A DNA stretch of 64,000 bases from Corallochytrium limacisporum (lineage: Eukaryota > Opisthokonta): assembly GCA_002811645.1 (NCBI GenBank), contig PDIP01000026.1:131035-195034 (forward strand), written 5' to 3'. The notes below the pieces were generated by a model. It did not search any database. It had not been told where the DNA came from and was given only the letters and a program-made list of their open reading frames with translations. A program made the position numbers and the translations under genes. Positions 57,573-64,000 of the stretch are shown piece after piece (within the stretch, counting starts at the first letter, position 1; every line of letters starts with the position of its first letter).

Positions 57573-60500
57573 ATGGCTGATACCAAGGCTGCGGCTATGT
57601 TTTCCATCCCTGTCAGCCCAAAGGGTAAACCTTATCAGGAAGCAGCACCTATCTCTAGCTTTGCTCCCGAAGCCACCGTTCTGGAACTCAAGAAGTTTGC
57701 AGGTGTTCCCACTGTAGATCTCGGTGAGCTTGATGTCAATAGGGAGTGTCAGGCTAAGTTAAACCTGGTAAACAATAATGAAGACACACAGATATTAAAA
57801 CTTCAGGCTCGCGGAGCCAATCAAGATGCGACTTTGCAGCTGTTCAACGAGGCGGGTGACAACCTTGAAACTGAGGAAATGCAAGACCAGGAATTTGCTG
57901 TTGAGGGCTCTAGCACAATTCAACTGACTCTGTCTTGGAAGCCAGTCGCTCAGGGCGGCTTGCGTCAAAAATTTACTCTCCTTTGGAACGGACGGCATCG
58001 TTTACAGTTCATTGTGGCTGGTTCAGCGTTCAGCCCTTACGAAGCCACCACCAAAACAAAGCATAAGTATAAGGTTATGAAGCCTTTCGCCAAGCGTGCT
58101 CCTTTGGGTGAACGACAAAATAACATTCAAGCACAGATGCAGAATGCAGATTTAAACAAGCCCGAGCAGACCAAGAGGAAAAGGCTTCCGTCTGTTGATG
58201 TTGTGCGACGCAACCGGACGGCGATGGCACCGGGCCCTCACAAGCGGGACAGGAGCCTCGACGCTTCGTTCAGCAGTGCTGTATCTGACTTCGGACACTT
58301 TAACAAGCGTCGTAGTACACACCCCAAGAATCAATTTGAAGCAGAGGAAAGGATCTTTGTCGAGTGGTGCAATGATGTCTTGGCAAACAAATCTAGCCCT
58401 ATCAGCCAAGGAAGTCAGGAGCGTCAGATGCTCCGATCGATTCGTTCCTTTGCAAACGAACTCTTTGTTGATGAGCAGACCTGCGCTGTCATTGAACGAC
58501 TGGAGAATGAATTTGAAAGCGGCCGGCTCACTGTCAACAGTGATACTGACCTGTTAGCCGACTATGGCATTCGTGATCACATTTGTGACTCGCTAATGAT
58601 GTACAATGCTCTCTGGCTGACCGCCGGTCTTGAGGTGATCATGGACACTGTTGTCTCATCCACATCAATTCCCAACAGCGAGTCCCTGGAAAATTTTATT
58701 CAGACTCATTTTCTGTCCTACATTCAAGCTGCTGAAGGCAATTCTGCGGCCACTAGCCAAGAGATTGCTTGTCGCTTCTTCAAATTGGTGTTTTTCTTGG
58801 ATCGCTTGAAAACTAGAGGTCAGAATATCCCTGGGTTACCTCCCATGGCCTTATTTGTGCCAGGAAGTAAATTGAAGAGCAGTCGCGAGCAGATCCAGAA
58901 GTTTACACAGAAGTACCTGATTGGAGTTGGCGATGTGATCCGCCAGCTCCAGTATCAGGGTTGCATTTTGACCTACGTGCAAACTCCCTTGGATGAATAC
59001 GACTTTACAGTGAAGTCTCTTTCAACAGACCTACGCAACGGTGTCATTCTGTCGAAACTAATGTCTAACGTTTCTGGAAATGCAGAACTGATGAACGACA
59101 TGCGTCTACCTGCAATTTCTAGACTGCAGAAGATCCATAACGTTGCTGTGGCCCTTGATGCCTTGCGAGACATGGACCTGGACACACTAGGAGGACACGC
59201 AAATATGTTCAATGTGAAAGCAGAGGACATTGTGGATGGTCATAGGGAAAAGACATTCTTTGTGCTGTGGACCCTGCTTCTGCAGTACAAGGTGGGAAGT
59301 CTGATTAATGAGGCGGCCATTGAGAAGGAAATTGAGTACATTTACAGCCTGAGAAATGATGGTGAAGAGTGTCAGACCGTACCGGAGATGGACCTGTACT
59401 TCCGGTCGGAGAAATTGAGCGCTGTATTGCGCTGGATGAAGGTTGTCTGTGCTCAGTATGACGTTGTCGTGAAGAACTTCACCTCATCACTTAGTGATGG
59501 AAGGGCCTTTTCTCACCTCATTTATCATTACCACAAAGAATCTTTACCATTTGAATGTATTCAACAAGAGACCACGAGTAATCGCACCCAAGAACTGTTT
59601 GATGAGGCTCGTCACCTTGAGAATGACAAGGAAACTGCCGGAGGTCTGGCATTTACTTTTAGCCCCGGCTCTGGACACATTGGAGGTCGTGATCAAAGCA
59701 TGCGTGTTGAAGCAGAGAACCAAAATTGGAAACTGATCCTAAGAATCTCCCAGGAGCTTCAACTTTTGCCCTCCTGGTGCTCATCTGCATCAATGCTGGT
59801 CAGACCAAATAGGTCCGGAAATAAGAGCATGCTAGAAGCCCGCAGCAATGAGCGTCTCATGATTGCGTTTGCTTGCTACTTGTGCGACTCACTTTTGGTT
59901 GATGTGCATCGTCATCGTGCTGCTCGTGCAATTCAACAGGCATGGCAGGTCCACAAGGAAGCCGCCGCCGAACGCCGTGCCGCAGAAATCGAGGCTCAGC
60001 GTGTTGAGGAGGAACGAAAACTCATGGAAAAGCTGCGCCGGGAGAGCGCCGCAGTCGTTATCCAAAGAAACTGTCGTCGAATGTGGGCCATGCGGAACTT
60101 TAATGCGTGTCGTCGGGCTATTATTGTGCTTCAGAGCCGAGTACGATGTATGCAGGCCCGGAAGGCATATCTACACAGGCGCAAAGTGATAATTTGCATT
60201 CAAAGCCGCGTTCGAGGCCGCCTGATCCGGCAGAGTCTGTGTCAGAAGCGCAATGCTAGCATTACTATTCAGCGTGCATACCGTGCTCATGCTCTATGGA
60301 GGGGCATTCTTGCTGCTGCGGCTCAGTTCCGCATTGAGTCGACGGCTGCCATTACTCTGCAGTGCGCAATCCGTGGCTTCTTTGCCAGGCGCACGCTAGT
60401 AGTGTTGAGAATCGAAGAGGCTGAGCGACAACGTGTTCAATTTGAAATGGAAAGTGACGCCGCTGTGAAGATTCAATGCGCCTTTCGAAGCTATCAGGCC

Positions 60501-62720
60501 CGGCAGGTCCTCTCCTATCTCCGACTTGTCGAGGCCGATCGAATTGCTGCGCTGCGTCATCACTGCGCCCTCATCATTCAGTGCGCATGGCGCCAGTTCC
60601 TTGCTCGTCGGGAACTCTTGCAGATCTTTGAAGAGAAATGTGCTGAGGAGGAAGCCCGTCTGCGCGCTGCCCTAGAATTCGCGGCCGCCCGCACGATTCA
60701 GTGCGCATGGAGGCAATTTGTGGCCCATCGAAATTTGATCGAACTGCGAACAGAGCGAATGGCTCTTGAGAACGCGGCTGTGACCACCATTGCAGCTAAC
60801 TGGCGCTGCACCGTCGCCCAACGGCACTACCAGCGTATGCGTGGCGCCGTTGTGTTACTGCAGGCCCAGTACCGTAGCCTATGTGTATCCCGTGCGTACA
60901 ATGCCCAGCGCAAGGCTGCCATTGTGCTGCAGTGCCGTTTCCGTGGCGTACAAGCTCGTAATGCCTTTACCACTCTACGTCAGGCCGCCATTGTCGTGCA
61001 GACGCGGTGGCGCGCTACTTTGCAGCGCCGAGCTTACCTGGCCCTTCGTCAGCGAATGGAAGAGGAGGCCTGGGCTGCCTTTCAGGAGGAGAAGAGTATC
61101 ATAATCCAGTCAGCCTTCAGGGGCTACTGGGTTCGTAAGGAAATTGCCAATATGTGTAGTGCGGCCACCAAGATTCAATCCCAATGGCGCTGTTATTCAG
61201 CCCGTGCAACGTATCAGACACAACTCCAGGCAGTCGTCTCCTTGCAATGTGCTTTGCGTGGCCTAAACGCACGTCGTACCCTTGCTGCTCTTCAGCGGGC
61301 CAAGGCTGAGGCTATGCAGGCCGCAGCTGAGCAAGCCGCGGCAATTGTATTGCAAAGCAACTGGCGCCGTGTGCTGGCTACTCGTGAGCTTGCTATCCTG
61401 CAGCAGATTGCTGCGGAACAGAAGGCTGCTACTGTACTCCAAGCCCACTGGCGCCGAGTAGTGGCTATGCGACAGCTGGAATCGTTGCGTCTGGACGCGG
61501 CCGAACTCCAGGCCACCATTGTGCTGCAGTGTGCCTGGCGCAGGTTGTTGGCTACGCGAGAGCTGGCCGTGCTTCGCCAGCATGCTGCTGAGCAGGAAGC
61601 TGCCATTGTGCTGCAGTCTGCCTGGCGCAGGGTGGTTGCCATGCGAGAGCTTGCTGTACTTCGTCAAGACGCTGCTGAGGTGCGCGCTGCTGTTGTGGTC
61701 CAGAGTCACTGGCGCCGCGTTGTCGCACAGGGCGAATACGAATGTATGCGGTGGGCTGCGTGCGTCGTCCAGGCTCACTGGCGTCACATTCTGCTCTGCC
61801 GGCGTGAAAACCGTGCCGCCGTGGTCATCCAAGCCGTGTTCCGTGGACACAAGACCCGCCGGCAGATGGCCCTCTACCAGGCGAAGCGAGTTGAGGCCGT
61901 TGAAACCATTGCCAATGCGCTGTATAGTTATGTCTGCCGTCAACGATACCTACATCTGCGGCGTGCTGCCCAGTTTGTGGCGGATCGCTACGCCTACAAG
62001 CTGTATCTGCGATCTGTGTACTTCCGAGATTACGCCGCTCTCAAGATTCAGGCTCTGTGGCGCGGATACCGGGTCCGCAAAACCCTCAACCGGAAAGGGC
62101 TACGAGTCTTGCAGCGTCTTCGCCAGGCCAATGCTGCAGCCACTGCCGACAAGCGTCTTGGCAACCGCATGCGAACAGCACTTAACCACCTCCTGGACGA
62201 GAGCCAGATGACGAAGCTAATTGAGTCCTGCAAAAGCCTGGAGGTCGTGGCGCGTCTAAGTGAAAGCTGCTGCGATTGTGTAGTTGAGCATGGAGCGATT
62301 AGCATCCTTTTCCGCCTTACCCGCTCCTGCAACCGGTCCAAGCCGCATATGGAACTGTTGAAACACATATTAGCCACCCTCAGTCGCATCAGCGCATATG
62401 AGCAACACGTTCAGGCGATTTTGACCGAAGTCGACGGTCTGAACACAATTGTGGAATTGCTACAGATGTACCGCGACAAGGACGAAATCTTTGTACATGC
62501 GGCCCGCTTGATGGTCCACTTGGCCACCCATGAGGTTGGTCGCGAAGTCATAACTTCGGACGTTACCCTCATGAGCCGTCTTCGTAAAATTGATGCCATT
62601 CTTACCCGTCGGCGTGCTCTGCAACAGCGCCGTCTGCCTCCTGTGAGCGGACGCGGCCAGCAGAGCGAGGCAATCTGCAGCGTGACTGCTATGGGACAGC
62701 TCATGGCTGTACTAAATTGA
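57573..62720 (+). CDS. ASPM: ASPM / abnormal spindle protein
   Basis: A 1715-residue spindle-pole protein from ATG. Residues about 30-155 are an ASH/MSP domain (VDLGELDVNRECQAKLNLVN). Residues about 450-590 and 610-780 are two calponin-homology domains (YDFTVKSLSTDLRNGVILSKL; LSDGRAFSHLIYHY). Residues about 790-1530 carry about 24 IQ motifs (IQ-type 'vLQ..WRR') that bind calmodulin-like light chains. The C-terminal 190 residues form a helical, ARM-like cap. Order and content are those of ASPM/Asp, with fewer IQ repeats than the human protein (3477 residues). ASPM focuses microtubule minus ends with katanin at spindle poles. Five IQ units near the end of the array are near-identical 29-residue repeats. 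Confidence 0.95.
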   Translation: MADTKAAAMFSIPVSPKGKPYQEAAPISSFAPEATVLELKKFAGVPTVDLGELDVNRECQAKLNLVNNNEDTQILKLQARGANQDATLQLFNEAGDNLETEEMQDQEFAVEGSSTIQLTLSWKPVAQGGLRQKFTLLWNGRHRLQFIVAGSAFSPYEATTKTKHKYKVMKPFAKRAPLGERQNNIQAQMQNADLNKPEQTKRKRLPSVDVVRRNRTAMAPGPHKRDRSLDASFSSAVSDFGHFNKRRSTHPKNQFEAEERIFVEWCNDVLANKSSPISQGSQERQMLRSIRSFANELFVDEQTCAVIERLENEFESGRLTVNSDTDLLADYGIRDHICDSLMMYNALWLTAGLEVIMDTVVSSTSIPNSESLENFIQTHFLSYIQAAEGNSAATSQEIACRFFKLVFFLDRLKTRGQNIPGLPPMALFVPGSKLKSSREQIQKFTQKYLIGVGDVIRQLQYQGCILTYVQTPLDEYDFTVKSLSTDLRNGVILSKLMSNVSGNAELMNDMRLPAISRLQKIHNVAVALDALRDMDLDTLGGHANMFNVKAEDIVDGHREKTFFVLWTLLLQYKVGSLINEAAIEKEIEYIYSLRNDGEECQTVPEMDLYFRSEKLSAVLRWMKVVCAQYDVVVKNFTSSLSDGRAFSHLIYHYHKESLPFECIQQETTSNRTQELFDEARHLENDKETAGGLAFTFSPGSGHIGGRDQSMRVEAENQNWKLILRISQELQLLPSWCSSASMLVRPNRSGNKSMLEARSNERLMIAFACYLCDSLLVDVHRHRAARAIQQAWQVHKEAAAERRAAEIEAQRVEEERKLMEKLRRESAAVVIQRNCRRMWAMRNFNACRRAIIVLQSRVRCMQARKAYLHRRKVIICIQSRVRGRLIRQSLCQKRNASITIQRAYRAHALWRGILAAAAQFRIESTAAITLQCAIRGFFARRTLVVLRIEEAERQRVQFEMESDAAVKIQCAFRSYQARQVLSYLRLVEADRIAALRHHCALIIQCAWRQFLARRELLQIFEEKCAEEEARLRAALEFAAARTIQCAWRQFVAHRNLIELRTERMALENAAVTTIAANWRCTVAQRHYQRMRGAVVLLQAQYRSLCVSRAYNAQRKAAIVLQCRFRGVQARNAFTTLRQAAIVVQTRWRATLQRRAYLALRQRMEEEAWAAFQEEKSIIIQSAFRGYWVRKEIANMCSAATKIQSQWRCYSARATYQTQLQAVVSLQCALRGLNARRTLAALQRAKAEAMQAAAEQAAAIVLQSNWRRVLATRELAILQQIAAEQKAATVLQAHWRRVVAMRQLESLRLDAAELQATIVLQCAWRRLLATRELAVLRQHAAEQEAAIVLQSAWRRVVAMRELAVLRQDAAEVRAAVVVQSHWRRVVAQGEYECMRWAACVVQAHWRHILLCRRENRAAVVIQAVFRGHKTRRQMALYQAKRVEAVETIANALYSYVCRQRYLHLRRAAQFVADRYAYKLYLRSVYFRDYAALKIQALWRGYRVRKTLNRKGLRVLQRLRQANAAATADKRLGNRMRTALNHLLDESQMTKLIESCKSLEVVARLSESCCDCVVEHGAISILFRLTRSCNRSKPHMELLKHILATLSRISAYEQHVQAILTEVDGLNTIVELLQMYRDKDEIFVHAARLMVHLATHEVGREVITSDVTLMSRLRKIDAILTRRRALQQRRLPPVSGRGQQSEAICSVTAMGQLMAVLN
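61323..61757 (+). repeat. Five 87-bp tandem repeats inside the ASPM IQ array
   Basis: Units begin at 61323, 61410, 61497, 61584 and 61671, each exactly 87 bases (29 residues) of the form AAEQ.A.IVLQS.WRRV(L/V)A(T/M)REL. Neighbouring units share most residues, unlike the rest of the IQ array, which points to recent tandem duplication or gene conversion. Confidence 0.9.
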
Positions 62721-62905
62721 GCATATACTACAACTCTGACATGTGCCCTCTAGCGTTTGTTGGGGCAAATCCACATGACTTTGTAATACACATTCACACA
62801 TAGAACCGTCTCATGCTTCTATGATATTTGTGCCATTGAAACATCGTTACGTAAGCTACAGTCTTTCAATAATTCTTGTATTTTCTTTCTGTTTACATTG
62901 AATTC

Positions 62906-64000
62906 CTATTGAGGCCCCTTAGCGGGCTGTGGGCTGTCCGCCACTGCCGCATCAAAGGCCTTTTTGAAGGACTCGGCATCCTCATCCTTTCGGAAGCGAA
63001 TCATAAAGATGGTGTGCTCACCCATTGGGCTGTCACTGATATCGGCAGCGGTCATCCATGTGAATAGTTTGTTATTTGAGGGCACGTTCTCCAGCTTCAT
63101 GCTGCCATTGATCGCATGGTTCGCACCGAGCTTGTGCACGACGTCGCGGCGCATGATGAATCTTTTGCGTGTGCTCACTGGGTCCTGAAGGATACGGGCT
63201 GGACCGATACCACGCTCCTTCCATTGCTTCTCTTCGGGGTCCATGCGGAAGAGCTTGACACGATCGCATTCCCATAGTACCTCCTCGTCTTCCTCACCAG
63301 TTACGGTCTCAACCTTGTCAAGCTGAACAACCGGCTTGAACTCGACTTCCGGTTCATAGTCCTCGACATAGTCGCGCTCCTGACCTTCTGTGTTCTCACC
63401 AGCTCCATCTTTGGCTTCTCTTTCATTCGAGCCAGCCGAAGTTACGGCGCCTTCAAAGAGCGGCTTCACTTCACCTGCATTCTTCTGGCCAAACAGACCA
63501 CCCTCGCCAGGCTTGCTACTCCATGAAGCCCCAGAGTCTGTTCCCTTCTTAGCAGCAAGGGCGGCAAAATTGAAGCCCTCACCACTGCTCGCTGCACCAA
63601 ACGGGTTGGCCGCAGGTGGATTGTTACTGCTTTTCGCAAGGTCAGCGAAAGAGAAGCCGCCACCAGCTGCACTGCCGGCAGCACCACTGCCAAAAGTAAA
63701 CGCAGCCGCGGGGGATGCCTGCGTCTTTGAGGTCGAGGAGACTGTCTCTGATGCCTCCTTCACTGGAGATGACGCCGTAGCCTCAGGGACTGTTTGATCC
63801 TGCTCAGAAGTACTTTCATCTTCCTTCGGTTGAGCCTCCGGGGTCTTCGGGGCTACCTTCGGGGGACTGGCTGGTTGGCTTGTGGAAGGGATGGAACCAG
63901 CTGATTCCGAAGCCTTCTCAATCACCATGGGGTTTCCTGCCACACAGTCATCAAAGGCTTTCTTGAATGCTTCGCCGTCCTCTTCCTTCTTAAAGCGGAT
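62906..64000 (-). CDS. Ran-binding-domain protein with FG-type linker (5' end outside window)
   Basis: C-terminal 364 residues of a larger protein, read from the window end, where the frame is still open. The first visible residues (IRFKKEEDGEAFKKAFD) are the end of one RanBD1 domain. A disordered linker follows with Ser/Pro/Thr stretches and FG-like motifs (FTFGSG, GFSFADL, NPFGAA, FNFAAL, GLFG). The C-terminal domain is a full RanBD1: VLWECDRVKLFRM, WKERGIGPARILQD, RRDVVHKLGANHAI and FMIRFRKDEDAESFKKAFDA. Tandem RanBDs with FG-like spacers are found in RanBP2/Nup358 and Nup2/Nup50-type nucleoporins, so a role at the nuclear pore or in RanGTP transport is likely. The stop lies 185 bases from the convergent ASPM stop. 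Confidence 0.9.
   Translation of the reverse strand: MRFKKEEDGEAFKKAFDDCVAGNPMVIEKASESAGSIPSTSQPASPPKVAPKTPEAQPKEDESTSEQDQTVPEATASSPVKEASETVSSTSKTQASPAAAFTFGSGAAGSAAGGGFSFADLAKSSNNPPAANPFGAASSGEGFNFAALAAKKGTDSGASWSSKPGEGGLFGQKNAGEVKPLFEGAVTSAGSNEREAKDGAGENTEGQERDYVEDYEPEVEFKPVVQLDKVETVTGEEDEEVLWECDRVKLFRMDPEEKQWKERGIGPARILQDPVSTRKRFIMRRDVVHKLGANHAINGSMKLENVPSNNKLFTWMTAADISDSPMGEHTIFMIRFRKDEDAESFKKAFDAAVADSPQPAKGPQ

Noticed and set aside
1-64000. tRNA, rRNA, CRISPR array or intact transposon
   Set aside because: I looked for tRNA T-loop sequence and cloverleaf context, regular spaced repeats, and transposase or reverse-transcriptase motifs, and saw none I could support.

Overview
This is nuclear DNA of a unicellular eukaryote with very few introns. 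About two dozen recognisable eukaryotic proteins read as uninterrupted frames, including ones of 2243, 2155 and 1715 residues. Their families are nuclear-eukaryotic: a proteasome beta subunit, PARN, WAPL, rotatin, ASPM, a heterotrimeric G-alpha and Ran-binding domains. The organism is not identified. Centriole and spindle-pole proteins, a kinesin-2 remnant, a G-alpha, a fungal-type proton-pumping rhodopsin and a fungal LEA-like (DUF3712) protein together would fit a unicellular opisthokont, for example a Corallochytrium-like protist. An intron-poor stramenopile such as a thraustochytrid is not excluded. That guess is inference.

Layout. 1-4.4 kb: the 3' part of an NHE8-like Na+/H+ exchanger, then the cohesin-release factor WAPL. 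4.4-22.5 kb: a centrosome-flavoured block with a rotatin-like giant protein (minus), a NEK-type kinase (plus), a coiled-coil/alpha-helical protein (minus) and a 2155-residue coiled-coil protein with an MSP/ASH-like N-terminus (plus). 23.5-32.8 kb: a class-I SAM methyltransferase, the deadenylase PARN, proteasome PSMB2, a VPS62-like protein, an OCA-type (probably inactive) phosphatase, TMEM18 and a bacteriorhodopsin-like proton pump. 34.8-38.1 kb: a coiled-coil protein, an atypical G-alpha and a 74-residue helical protein. 39.6-40.6 kb: a broken kinesin-2 (KIF17/OSM-3-like) pseudogene. 41.7-42.7 kb: a PTGR1-type NADP-dependent reductase. 42.7-47.5 kb: a gene-poor stretch with G/C-run inverted repeats and a 221-base assembly gap. 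47.5-56.3 kb: a DUF3712 membrane protein, a tropinone-reductase-like SDR, a membrane-anchored PhoD phosphatase and a CDP-alcohol phosphotransferase. 57.6-64 kb: ASPM, then the C-terminal part of a protein with at least two Ran-binding domains, cut by the window end.

Neighbouring genes mostly alternate between divergent and convergent. Several convergent stop codons lie only 23 to 92 bases apart, so 3' UTRs must overlap. Promoter-side spaces are longer (0.4-2 kb or more) and carry C-run/G-run hairpins. No tRNA, rRNA, CRISPR array or intact transposon was seen.
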